This document shows positions 12,919 through 21,028 of a stretch of DNA of 29,648 nucleotides, one piece after another. A program made the position numbers and the translations under genes. The stretch is taken from the IMG/VR virus record IMGVR_UViG_3300043331_001436, positions 1 to 29,648 of that record. One strand, 5' to 3'. The notes below the pieces were generated by a model. It was not told the DNA's origin. It made no database searches and saw nothing but the letters and a program-made list of their open reading frames with translations. The stretch comes from a virus. Numbering within the stretch: the first letter of the stretch is position 1; each line of letters begins with the position of its first letter.

Positions 12919-14415
12919 ATGAACCAAGAACACCTGCTAATCGAAAAGATCGCAGACTTCAAACAAGACCCTCTCGGTTTTATACTCTTCATCTTCCCTT
13001 GGGGCGAAGAAGGAGAGCTCGAGAAAGAGCGCCTTCGCGATTGGCAAATCAAGCTTCTCCGCGATTGTGGAGAGCTCCTAAAAAATAACTCTCTTAGAGG
13101 TTCGGCCGATGTAATTCAATATGCTGTTGCTTCAGGCCACGGTGTTGGTAAATCCGCCCTAGTGGCCATGCTGATATACTGGGCTATGTCAACCTGCGTC
13201 GATTGCAACGGCGTCATCACTGCGAACACCGAAAACCAGCTGATGACGAAGACGTGGCCTCAGTTAGCGAAGTGGCATCGCCTAGCCTTAAACAGACATT
13301 GGTTCCATCACACTGCCACTCGATTCTATTCCGTCGATCCGAAACACGAGAGGACGTGGCGTATCGACATGATCCCCTGGAGCGAAGAGAACACCGAGGC
13401 GTTCGCGGGCCTGCACAACAAGGGTCGCCGAATCTTACTAATCTTCGATGAGGCCTCAGCTATCCCTGATAAGATCTGGGAAGTAGCCGAAGGAGCATTA
13501 ACCGATGAAGACACTGAGATCCTGTGGTTCGTTTTCGGCAATCCTACGAGGAATAGCGGTCGCTTCTTTGATTGCTTCAATCGTCTTGCTCATCGTTGGC
13601 ATCCTCAGAGGGTAGATGCACGTACGGTGCCAGGCACCAACAAGAAACAAATACAACGATGGCTTGAGGATTATGGTGAGGATTCAGACTTCTTCAGGGT
13701 TCGTGTACGAGGTCTGCATCCTCGAGCATCGGACCTGCAATTCATTCCTCAGGACTGGGTATACGCCGCACAACATCGCGAGTTCTACGTAACTGCGCAA
13801 GACCCTCTGGTAATAGGAATCGACCTCGCCAGAGGAGGCTCCGATTTAACTGTAATCCAATACCGTCGAGGGCCTGATTGCAGAACTGTGCCGCAGATCG
13901 TTATCCCGGGCTTCGAATCCAGAGACACGACTCCACTCGTAGCTAAGATAACTGACCTCGCCCTTACCACTGATAGGTTCATGAGACCGGACGCAGTATT
14001 CCTCGATGGCACGGGAGTCGGGGGGCCGCTCGTGGATCGACTACGCCAGCTCGGGGTACCGGTTTCCGAGGTCCAAGGCAAGTGGCGGGCCAACGATCCG
14101 AAGTACGGGAACTTTCGCACCGAGATGTGGGCGAAGATGCGGGAGGCATTGCGGGAAACGCTCGCCTTACCAAACGACCCGAGCCTCGAAGCTGATCTGT
14201 GCAGCGTGGAGTATACGCATAATATGAAGGATCAGCTGATACTCGAAACCAAGGAAGATCTCAAAGCACGTATAGGACGCTCTCCTGACAAAGGCGATGC
14301 GCTGGCCTTTACCTTCGCTTTCCCGGTGGAACGCAGAGAAGAGACGGAATTTTTACGCGGGCCAGGCATGGTAAACCGGGCCGAAACCGATTATGATCCG
14401 TATTCGCGAGCATGA
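12919..14415 (+). CDS. terL: Terminase large subunit
   Basis: 498 residues, the packaging motor that cuts and pumps DNA into the prohead. ATPase domain: Walker A G73-H-G-V-G-K-S79, Walker B LLIFDEA with D177-E178, and a coupling-type segment WFVFGNPTR (203-211). RNase H-like nuclease domain: D302 in GIDLARGG, D363 in FLDGTGVGG, and D457/D460 in SPDKGDALAF. The start ATG has only a weak GAGAGA upstream. The stop overlaps the next gene (ATGA). First gene of the long rightward structural operon. Confidence 0.95.
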   Translation: MNQEHLLIEKIADFKQDPLGFILFIFPWGEEGELEKERLRDWQIKLLRDCGELLKNNSLRGSADVIQYAVASGHGVGKSALVAMLIYWAMSTCVDCNGVITANTENQLMTKTWPQLAKWHRLALNRHWFHHTATRFYSVDPKHERTWRIDMIPWSEENTEAFAGLHNKGRRILLIFDEASAIPDKIWEVAEGALTDEDTEILWFVFGNPTRNSGRFFDCFNRLAHRWHPQRVDARTVPGTNKKQIQRWLEDYGEDSDFFRVRVRGLHPRASDLQFIPQDWVYAAQHREFYVTAQDPLVIGIDLARGGSDLTVIQYRRGPDCRTVPQIVIPGFESRDTTPLVAKITDLALTTDRFMRPDAVFLDGTGVGGPLVDRLRQLGVPVSEVQGKWRANDPKYGNFRTEMWAKMREALRETLALPNDPSLEADLCSVEYTHNMKDQLILETKEDLKARIGRSPDKGDALAFTFAFPVERREETEFLRGPGMVNRAETDYDPYSRA

Positions 14416-14660
14416 GCCTCACAAACAAAATCAAGTCGATGCGAGCGGGCCTTCAAGGGAGTCAACCTGCAGCGGGTCCTTACGACTTTACGCTCCCCTC
14501 GCAGCAACCTGGGTTCGTCGCTCCCGGACCAGTTCGATTCCCGACCTTAAGATACAACCCGTTTCAGCAGACACTCGACTCCTACGCGAGGTTTCGACAG
14601 CTTCGACGTGGAAACACCCTGCTGACTGATACTACGGGCCAAACACTCCTAGGGGGATAG
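14412..14660 (+). CDS. Small protein with C-terminal LLG motif, copy 1
   Basis: 82 residues. N-terminus basic, middle Pro/Gly-rich and probably disordered; it ends in NTLLTDTTGQTLLGG. The next gene ends in a similar way (STILT, then KTLLGA). Small proteins with this ending are commonly found between terminase and portal genes in podoviruses. Starts in a 4-base overlap with terL. Role unknown, perhaps a portal- or core-associated minor virion protein. Confidence 0.6.
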   Translation: MSLTNKIKSMRAGLQGSQPAAGPYDFTLPSQQPGFVAPGPVRFPTLRYNPFQQTLDSYARFRQLRRGNTLLTDTTGQTLLGG

Positions 14661-14864
14661 ATGAGCTTCAAGAAGCCAAAGATTCCTGCAGCGCCACCAG
14701 TGATGGCGCCGTCCTTTATATCCGGCGAGACAGGAATCACTGGAGCAGGAGCTCGAATGAAGAGGAGGATGCAGGCGATGTTCGGGAGGCAGTCCACAAT
14801 CCTGACTGGTGGTGGAGGGGTGTACTCCCCTACCGCCCCAACGAAGACGCTCCTCGGAGCGTAA
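14661..14864 (+). CDS. Small protein with QSTILTGG...TLLG motif, copy 2
   Basis: 67 residues. It has a Pro-rich start (KKPKIPAAPPVMAPS), a basic centre (RMKRRMQAMFGRQ) and a C-terminal STILTGGGG and KTLLGA. I recognise this pattern from small podovirus proteins encoded just before the portal. It begins immediately after the previous stop, with GGGGG a few bases upstream. Probably a paralogue of its neighbour. Function unknown. Confidence 0.68.
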   Translation: MSFKKPKIPAAPPVMAPSFISGETGITGAGARMKRRMQAMFGRQSTILTGGGGVYSPTAPTKTLLGA

Positions 14865-14865
14865 C

Positions 14866-16563
14866 GTGGCGAAATCAAAAGCTGATCTACTGACGAGATG
14901 GGGAGCTCTTCAGACGGAACAGAGCTCGTGGACCTCTCACTGGCGTGATCTGAGCGATCACTTTACTCCACGCCGGGGTCGAGCCTTATATGAGAAAAAG
15001 AACTCCTCGAACAAAGGCGAGAAGCAGAACAAGAAGCTTATCGATACCACGCCTCGATACGCGGTCAGAACCCTGGCCTCAGGGATGATGGCCGGTCTTA
15101 CAAGTCCTGCTCGGCCGTGGTTTCGACTGATCACCCCTGACCCTGATTTCATGGAGTTCGCGCCGGTACGCCGGTGGCTCTACATCTGCGAACTGAGATT
15201 GCGGGAGGTCTTCTCGAAGTCGAACTTCTACAACGTCCTCTTCACCACATATCAGGATCTCGGCGTGATCGGCACCCACGCGATGACCATGCTCGAGGAT
15301 CTGAAGGACACCCTGCGATGCTATCCTTATACGCCAGGTCGGTACGCGATTGCTACCGATGATCGAGGCGTTGTGGATACAGTTTACAGAGAAGTCCCGA
15401 TGCAGGTACGACAAGCTGTCATGGCCTTTGGGATCGAGAACGTCAGTACTCGAACTAAGAACCTGTACAATGGAAAAGGCAAAGATCAGTGGATTGATAT
15501 TCTCCACTCGATTCAACCGAACATGGACGCTGAGTACGGGAAGGCGGATAACAGGAACCTTCCTTATTACAGCTGCTACTTCGAGGCTGATCAGCCGGAC
15601 GACACGAAATTCCTAAAGGAGGGAGGCTTCTACGAATTCCCAGGGCTCTGCCCGCGCTGGGATCTGGCCGAGAGTGAGGACATCTACGGCTCATCCCCTG
15701 CGATGGATGCCCTCGGCGACGCGAGAGCACTGCAGCTTCAGCAGAAGCGAAAGGCTCAAGCAATCGACAAGCATGTCGATCCGCCGATGGTTGCTCACCC
15801 AGACCTGAAGCATCAGCGGACGTCACTGTTGCCCGGTGATGTTACGTATGCGGCTTTTTCCAACACTGGTGGGGCTCCGGGATTCCAACCCGCCTACCTG
15901 ATCAAACCTGAGATCACCGCACTGCGCGAAGACATTGGAGAGATTCAAGATCGAATTCGCCGAGCGATGTATGAGGATCTGTTCCTCATGCTGACCCTGA
16001 GTGATCGACGCGAAATCACTGCGGAGGAGATTCGCGAGCGCCACGAAGAGAAGCTCTTGATGCTGGGTCCCGTACTCGAGCGCTTGAATGATGAGCTGCT
16101 CGATCCTGCAATTGATCGGGCCTTCGCCATATGTCTGCGCGCTGGACTGATTCCTGAAGCCCCTCCTGAAATTCAGGGTGTGGACCTGCGCGTTGAATAT
16201 ATCAGCGTCCTGGCGCAGGCACAGAGGCTCGTAGCGACGCAAGGTCTGGAACGCCTGACGACTTACGTGGGCGTAGTCGCCAAGGCGCAAGCAGATTCTC
16301 AGCAACCAATTTCGATCATGGACAAGATCGACTTCGATGAAGCCATCGATGAGTACGGATATGCACTCGGAGTTCCACCGAAGATCATTCGGTCGAAGGA
16401 AGAAGTCGAAGCACTGAGAGCTGAACGAGCTCAACAGCAACAGGCTGAGATGGCCGCTGCAGCTGCGAAGCCAGTCTCTGATTACGCCAAGGCTGCTCAG
16501 ACCCTGAGCGAGACTCAGGTCAATGGAACGAATGCTCTTGAAGCGGTTGTTGGTGCTCAGTGA
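14866..16563 (+). CDS. Portal / head-to-tail connector protein
   Basis: 565 residues from GTG at 14866, with CGGAG 6-7 bases upstream; a longer frame exists but overlaps the previous gene. It resembles T7 gp8-type connectors: SHWRDLSDHFTPRRG at the start, LASGMMAGLTSPARPWF (about 70-86), a conserved wing region with RYAIATDDRGVVDTVYRE, IYGSSPAMDALGDARALQ and ALREDIGEIQDRIRRAM, and a Gln/Ala-rich C-terminal helix. It forms the dodecameric vertex through which DNA enters and leaves. Overlaps the next gene as GTGA. Confidence 0.92.
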   Translation: MAKSKADLLTRWGALQTEQSSWTSHWRDLSDHFTPRRGRALYEKKNSSNKGEKQNKKLIDTTPRYAVRTLASGMMAGLTSPARPWFRLITPDPDFMEFAPVRRWLYICELRLREVFSKSNFYNVLFTTYQDLGVIGTHAMTMLEDLKDTLRCYPYTPGRYAIATDDRGVVDTVYREVPMQVRQAVMAFGIENVSTRTKNLYNGKGKDQWIDILHSIQPNMDAEYGKADNRNLPYYSCYFEADQPDDTKFLKEGGFYEFPGLCPRWDLAESEDIYGSSPAMDALGDARALQLQQKRKAQAIDKHVDPPMVAHPDLKHQRTSLLPGDVTYAAFSNTGGAPGFQPAYLIKPEITALREDIGEIQDRIRRAMYEDLFLMLTLSDRREITAEEIRERHEEKLLMLGPVLERLNDELLDPAIDRAFAICLRAGLIPEAPPEIQGVDLRVEYISVLAQAQRLVATQGLERLTTYVGVVAKAQADSQQPISIMDKIDFDEAIDEYGYALGVPPKIIRSKEEVEALRAERAQQQQAEMAAAAAKPVSDYAKAAQTLSETQVNGTNALEAVVGAQ

Positions 16564-16862
16564 AGCCCTACAACGCTGGCGATCCCGCACAAGTCAGAGA
16601 ACGCTCTGAGAGAATCAAGAGCGTTGAGAAGCTCGAGCTGACTGACTTCAAAGCTGTTCTTGACACGCCTGAGGGTCGCAGAGTTCTCTGGCGACTTCTA
16701 ACCTTCTGCCACATCTACGAGAGTTCGTTTCACCCGAGTTCTCAGATCTACTTCAACGAAGGCGTTAGAAGCGTGGGGTTGAAGATCCTCGCGGATATTC
16801 AAGCCGTCGATCCAGAGAAATACTTGCAAATGATGAGAGAAAACTATTCCAAAGAGGAATAA
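16560..16862 (+). CDS. Bbp19-like phage protein
   Basis: 100 residues. The signature TPEGRRVLWRLLTFCHIYESSF, then YFNEGVRSVGLKILADI and YLQMMREN, matches the Bbp19-like family of podovirus structural-operon proteins. Start GTG overlaps the portal stop. Its exact function is not established to my knowledge; the position between portal and scaffold suggests a head-assembly role. Confidence 0.82.
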   Translation: MKPYNAGDPAQVRERSERIKSVEKLELTDFKAVLDTPEGRRVLWRLLTFCHIYESSFHPSSQIYFNEGVRSVGLKILADIQAVDPEKYLQMMRENYSKEE

Positions 16863-16899
16863 TTTGGCGTAGTATAAGCCCGCTGAGAGGAGTTAGCAA

Positions 16900-17547
16900 A
16901 TGTCCAATGACAACCCCGCTCCACAAGGTCCACCTGCTCCGGGCGGGAGTCCAGCTCCATCACCAGCACCTGCACCGGCCCCTTCGCCAGGACCAGCCCC
17001 AGCACCCGCGCCAGCTGGCCCGTCGGCACCGCCGCCCACAGAGACGAAGCCCAAAGTTCCCGATGAGTACAAGTTCGAGCTGAAGGACCCCGAGGGCAAT
17101 GCTCTCGAGATCGATGCTGAGATCGTCAAGGCCTTCTCACCCCTGCTGAAGAAGCATGGGATTACGCAAGAAGGCGCCAACGAGCTCGCACAAGCCTTCA
17201 TGGCTGAGCTTACCCGTCAGGACAACGTGCTTTCCGAACTTTATGTCGGACAGCGCGATTCCTGGGCCACCTCTGCCAAGGCTGACAAGGAGTTTGGAGG
17301 TCAGAACTTCGATGCCAATGTTGCAGTCGCTCGAAGGGCGATTGCTCGGTTCGGCAACGACGGTCTGAAGAGCCTTCTGAACGAGACCGGTCTGGGGAAT
17401 CACCCCGAGGTGCTGAGATTCTTCTGGAAAGTTGGACAGAAAATCTCTGAGGATTCTCACGTGCCTGGCGGAAACGCAGGGGCAGGATCTGAGGGAGATA
17501 TCGCTGCGAAGCTCTTCAATCACCCAACTTCCAAAGCATTGAGCTAA
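16900..17547 (+). CDS. Capsid scaffolding protein
   Basis: 215 residues. The first 45 are an unusual Pro/Ala low-complexity arm (APAPAPSPGPAPAPAPAGP). After it come VPDEYKFELKDPEGNALEID, a long helical region (LLKKHGITQEGANELAQAFM) and EFGGQNFDANVAVARRAIARFG, then LGNHPEVLRFFWKVGQKI, a pattern shared by scaffolds encoded just before capsid genes. It directs prohead assembly and is expelled or cleaved. The ribosome site is GAGGAG, 7 bases before ATG. It lies 10 bases before the capsid gene. Confidence 0.85.
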   Translation: MSNDNPAPQGPPAPGGSPAPSPAPAPAPSPGPAPAPAPAGPSAPPPTETKPKVPDEYKFELKDPEGNALEIDAEIVKAFSPLLKKHGITQEGANELAQAFMAELTRQDNVLSELYVGQRDSWATSAKADKEFGGQNFDANVAVARRAIARFGNDGLKSLLNETGLGNHPEVLRFFWKVGQKISEDSHVPGGNAGAGSEGDIAAKLFNHPTSKALS

Positions 17548-17556
17548 GGAGCAGAG

Positions 17557-18552
17557 ATGGCAACGATTGGCAATACGGTCCTGACACTCGCCGACTGGGC
17601 GAAGCGTCTGGACCCGGACGGCCAGGTTCCCATGATCGTTGAGCTGCTTTCGCAGACCAACGAGATCATCCAGGACCAACTCTGGATGGAAGGCAACCTG
17701 CCGACCGGGCACCGCGTTACGGTGCGAACCTCCCTTCCGACCGTTCAGTGGAGACTGCTCAACCAGGGCGTCACGCCCAGCAAGAGCACCTCGGCGCAGG
17801 TCGATGAGCAGGCGGGTATGCTCGAAGCGTTCTCCGAGGTCGACAAGGACCTCTGCGAACTCAACGGCAACTCTGCCGCTTTCCGCCTCAGCGAGGCACA
17901 GGCGTTCCTGGAGTCCATGAATCAGGAATTCGCGCAGACTTTGTTCTACGGGAACAATGGCCTGGCCCCCGAGGAATTCACCGGTCTCTCACCGAGGTAC
18001 GCTCTCTCCTCAGGTGGGACCGGTCAGAACGTGGTCCGAGCCGGAGGCTCTGGCTCTGACAACTCGAGCGTCTGGCTGATCGCCTGGGGCGCGAGCACGG
18101 TCTTCGGCGTCTTCCCGAAGGGTTCCAAGGCGGGTCTGATCCATGAGGATCTGGGTCTCGAAACTGTGCAGACTGGCACCGGTATCGGGACTGGCCGCAT
18201 GCGCGCCTACCGTGACCACTGGCAGTGGAAGGCAGGTCTGACGGTCAAGGACTGGCGTTACGCGGTCCGCATCTGCAACATCGACATCTCGAACCTCGTC
18301 ACTGAGTCGAGTGCCGCCGACCTGATCAAGGTCATGCTGCGTGCGATCCACCGCCTGCCGTCTCAGTCCCTGGGACGTCCAGTCTTCTACGCGAACCGGA
18401 CGATTCTGGAGATGCTCGACATCCAGGCGATGTCGAAGACCAATCTCTATCTGACGGTTGGCAACGAGGAGGGCAATCGGAAGGTGTCGCTCAGAGGCAT
18501 CCCGATTCGCCTGTGCGATCAGCTCCTCGAAACCGAAGCCACAGTGGCTTAA
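17557..18552 (+). CDS. Major capsid protein (epsilon15 gp7-like)
   Basis: 331 residues, placed after the scaffold and before the cement protein. Features of the gp7-like capsid family: MATIGNTVLTLADWAKRLDPDG at the start, a mutated-looking but typical E-loop region (TVRTSLPTVQWRLLNQGV), WLIAWGASTVFGVFPKG near residue 170, and the C-terminal VSLRGIPIRLCDQLLETEA. Forms the icosahedral shell with an HK97-type fold. Strong AAGGAG ribosome site. Codon choice here is more biased to C/G third positions than in neighbouring genes, consistent with high expression. Confidence 0.93.
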   Translation: MATIGNTVLTLADWAKRLDPDGQVPMIVELLSQTNEIIQDQLWMEGNLPTGHRVTVRTSLPTVQWRLLNQGVTPSKSTSAQVDEQAGMLEAFSEVDKDLCELNGNSAAFRLSEAQAFLESMNQEFAQTLFYGNNGLAPEEFTGLSPRYALSSGGTGQNVVRAGGSGSDNSSVWLIAWGASTVFGVFPKGSKAGLIHEDLGLETVQTGTGIGTGRMRAYRDHWQWKAGLTVKDWRYAVRICNIDISNLVTESSAADLIKVMLRAIHRLPSQSLGRPVFYANRTILEMLDIQAMSKTNLYLTVGNEEGNRKVSLRGIPIRLCDQLLETEATVA

Positions 18553-18564
18553 GGAGCAGCACAC

Positions 18565-19038
18565 ATGATTCTCGATGCACAAAACCAGTTCTCTGACAGC
18601 CAGGCCGTCACTGCCGACGCTGTGGGGACCAACGTCATCGACCTGTCGGTTGCCCGAAGCATCGGCAACGGGGAGCCGCTCTGCGTGCTCTTCAATGTCG
18701 AGGTAGCGGCCGATCAGACCACGGGCGACGAAGACTACACATTCGATGTGGAGTATGCGTCAAACGCGGCTCAGACGACAGGTCGCCAGCTGATTGGACG
18801 GCGCGTCTTCGAGTCCGGTACTCCGACAGCGCCAGCTCAGGATGCTGATCTGTTGGTGGCGGGCTTCAAGTTCGTCATCCCCATTCCGCCGACGCTTCTC
18901 TCGGAAGATGAGGGATTCCTCGGCATCCGGTACGACGTGACTGGCACTACGCCCTCGATCACCGTTTCAGCACACCTCGTGCCGATGTCGATGATCGACC
19001 AGTTCAACGCCTATCCGGACGGGTTCACCATCTCGTAA
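18565..19038 (+). CDS. Bbp16-like capsid cement protein
   Basis: 157 residues. MILDAQNQFSDSQAVTADAVG, then NVIDLSVARSIGNGEPLCVLF and a beta-rich C-terminus match the Bbp16-like family, which decorates and stabilises the shell in BPP-1-type phages. AAGGAG precedes the ATG. Only 12 bases separate it from the capsid gene, fitting co-expression. Confidence 0.85.
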   Translation: MILDAQNQFSDSQAVTADAVGTNVIDLSVARSIGNGEPLCVLFNVEVAADQTTGDEDYTFDVEYASNAAQTTGRQLIGRRVFESGTPTAPAQDADLLVAGFKFVIPIPPTLLSEDEGFLGIRYDVTGTTPSITVSAHLVPMSMIDQFNAYPDGFTIS

Positions 19039-19048
19039 GGGGTGACGT

Positions 19049-19213
19049 ATGGCGAGCAAGGTCAGAGCCAAGGTCCCCGGCTACTACGGCGGCATCTACC
19101 GATCCAAGGGGGATGTTTTCATCCTTTCGGATGACAAGCATTTCTCAGCTCGGTGGATGGACAAAGTGGTCACCGAGAGACCGAGGCCACAAGCTCCGAA
19201 ACAGGAGAAGTGA
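19049..19213 (+). CDS. Small GYYGG protein, likely SH3-like, copy 1
   Basis: 54 residues: GYYGGIYRSKGDVFILSD, then HFSARWMDKV. The ATG at 19049 has AAGGGG upstream. The pattern of GYY, a basic turn, GD-x-F, and FS-x-RWM is shared with the next gene, suggesting tandem paralogues. Small proteins of this type occur in many phage head operons; role unknown. Confidence 0.65.
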   Translation: MASKVRAKVPGYYGGIYRSKGDVFILSDDKHFSARWMDKVVTERPRPQAPKQEK

Positions 19214-19215
19214 TC

Positions 19216-19563
19216 ATGGAACTTCGAGTTCGAGCGACCATCGGCATGGAACCGGGCACCGTCGTGGGGTACTACCCTTCAGACCCCAAGAAAGGCAAAC
19301 GGCGCCGTGAGGGTGAGGAGTTCGAACTCGAATCCCCTGAGCATTTCTCTCATCGGTGGATGGAGGCTCTCGGTTGGGAGCCTCCTCCTCCTTCCGGGCA
19401 GCTGTTACCACCTCCTGGGGCTCAGACGGCCGCTTTCCTCTCAGAGCAGCAATCCTTCACTGATGATGAGGATGATCCGGAAGAGAAGAAGCGTCAGCGA
19501 GCTCGGGATCGCAGGCGTCGAAAGAAAGAGTCTCAAGTCCCTCCCGAACCAACTGAGGGCTAG
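19216..19563 (+). CDS. Small structural-operon protein with GYY...FSxRWM core and charged tail, copy 2
   Basis: 115 residues. Residues 1-55 carry the same core as the preceding gene (VVGYYPSDP, GEEFELESPEHFSHRWM). Residues 56-115 are a Pro-rich then acidic then strongly basic tail (DDEDDPEEKK, RQRARDRRRRKKE), probably disordered. GGAG lies 8 bases before the ATG. The function is unknown; the basic tail could contact DNA. Confidence 0.62.
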   Translation: MELRVRATIGMEPGTVVGYYPSDPKKGKRRREGEEFELESPEHFSHRWMEALGWEPPPPSGQLLPPPGAQTAAFLSEQQSFTDDEDDPEEKKRQRARDRRRRKKESQVPPEPTEG

Positions 19564-19566
19564 TTC

Positions 19567-19851
19567 ATGGGTTCCCGGCTCTCTCCAATTGCTCAGATCA
19601 CTTCATTCCCGCCCCAAGCTGTGGCGGTTACTCCTGATGACAACGTGATCTTCGAGCAGCCTTCGACCATCTACGTGGGTGGTGCCGGAAACGTACAAGT
19701 TCTCCCGGCATACCCCACGGATGGAAATGGACAACCAAATGGATCTGCTGTAGTGTTCAGTGGACTCCCCGCCGGGTCAGTCATTCCTTGCCTGGTGTCG
19801 AGGGTTTATGCGACGAACACTACTGCTACTCTTCTGGTTCGGGTTTTCTAG
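19567..19851 (+). CDS. Spike base / virion-surface small protein
   Basis: 94 residues in a compact beta pattern: ITSFPPQAVAVTPDDNVIF, PSTIYVGGAGNVQVLPA, VVFSGLPAGSVIPCLVSRVYATNTTATLLV. This is the recognisable spike base protein family found near head-tail genes of many phages. Begins 3 bases after the previous stop; its 3' end overlaps the next gene by 44 bases. Confidence 0.75.
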   Translation: MGSRLSPIAQITSFPPQAVAVTPDDNVIFEQPSTIYVGGAGNVQVLPAYPTDGNGQPNGSAVVFSGLPAGSVIPCLVSRVYATNTTATLLVRVF

Positions 19852-21028
19852 CCTAGTTCAGGCTGAAACCAATTTCGTTTGGTCTCCGGTCGGTCAGGAT
19901 CGAAATGTAGGATCCTGGCAGTGTGCGACTGACTCTACTCCAGTCCTGAACGGACCGGACTTCAACAACAGTCGGATCATCAATTTCGGTCTGCTGACTC
20001 AGGCCGAGAATGTCTTCATCTGCTTCGCAGACCGACCAATCGGTGCTGGTGAAGGGTGTCCTGCTCCAGGGAACTACTCTCAGGAGAGGATGGCAGCGAA
20101 ATCTGAAGCTAGACTTTGTCAAGTTGAGCCACCTCCCACAATTCCTGCCCCGGTGGTGACATTTACGATTCAGCCGACAGAGTTCATACGCGGTACAGAG
20201 ACTACGGTCAATCTTGCGTGGTCAGTTCAGAACAGTCCCCTGTGCCGGTTGCTGGCTTCGCCTGATGGACTGCCGGTGAGTATCGATGAAGAAGTTCCGG
20301 TCGTCAGTACTCGCACCGTGATGGCAAATGCGACCGGCATTCAATTCTCACTCTCGTGCGATGCGCTCCCCGGAGCGCCTCCTGGCATTATTGAAGTTCG
20401 TTACCTCACTGCGCTCAATCCGTTTGTTGCGCCTGGGCCTCCACCGTGCTGGCCAACAGCGGAGTCTGGAATCCCACTCTACGAGGCTACCACGGTCGAT
20501 GGACATTCGGTGAAGGTATGGCCATGCGACATGGCAGACGGGTTTGTCTGGCGCCCTGTTGGATATGACCCGTCGCTACTCAGCGCACGCCTCAACTGCA
20601 TCCCTTCGATTCTGTACGAAGTGATCACTGCTCAGTCGCTCGCGGCCGCTTGGACGGCTTGTGTCGACCGGCCGTTGTCTCCCACTGAAAAGGTCGTGGC
20701 TGATGTTCTTACGCAAAAATGGAAACCACGTTTCGAGGTCAGTGGAACGAGTACCATCACCCGTCGTCCAGTCTATACTCGTAACGCTGATGGCACCCGT
20801 GGCGTGCAGCTACGGATCAGCGGGGTGCTACAATACATCCTGGTTCGTGAGCCTTGTGATGGATCGAAGCGGCTGTTGGGAATCTCGACCAGATACCACT
20901 CAGTCACTGGAAGAACCTCCCAGCAAGGACAAACACTGCCAGACGAGAGTTTCGCTCAGTGTCAACGACTCAACCCGCCAGCGACGGGGTGGAATGGCAC
21001 GTCGCTCATCCAAGCTAGTCTCAAGTGA
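19808..21028 (+). CDS. Exported or virion-associated protein with signal peptide and internal duplication
   Basis: 406 residues from ATG at 19808 (GAGGG upstream). An N-terminal Sec signal (MRRTLLLLFWFGFSSLVQA, then ETNF) is followed by FVWSPVGQDRNVGSWQC and, about 230 residues later, FVWRPVGYDPSLLSARLNC, each followed by a segment ending in ACVDRP or CFADRP; this looks like a duplicated domain. Between them is an Ig-like stretch (PVVTFTIQPTEF, TVNLAWSVQNSPLCRL). The Cys pairs suggest disulfides and hence extracytoplasmic folding. It lies within the tail/appendage block. It could be an envelope protein modifying the host surface or an injected or attached virion protein. Confidence 0.65.
   Translation: MRRTLLLLFWFGFSSLVQAETNFVWSPVGQDRNVGSWQCATDSTPVLNGPDFNNSRIINFGLLTQAENVFICFADRPIGAGEGCPAPGNYSQERMAAKSEARLCQVEPPPTIPAPVVTFTIQPTEFIRGTETTVNLAWSVQNSPLCRLLASPDGLPVSIDEEVPVVSTRTVMANATGIQFSLSCDALPGAPPGIIEVRYLTALNPFVAPGPPPCWPTAESGIPLYEATTVDGHSVKVWPCDMADGFVWRPVGYDPSLLSARLNCIPSILYEVITAQSLAAAWTACVDRPLSPTEKVVADVLTQKWKPRFEVSGTSTITRRPVYTRNADGTRGVQLRISGVLQYILVREPCDGSKRLLGISTRYHSVTGRTSQQGQTLPDESFAQCQRLNPPATGWNGTSLIQASLK

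Noticed and set aside
15823-16590. 255-residue minus-strand frame
   Set aside because: Shadow of the portal gene on the opposite strand.
17137-17712. 191-residue minus-strand frame, and a similar one at 18010-18582
   Set aside because: Antisense to scaffold and capsid genes, whose identity and ribosome sites are clear.
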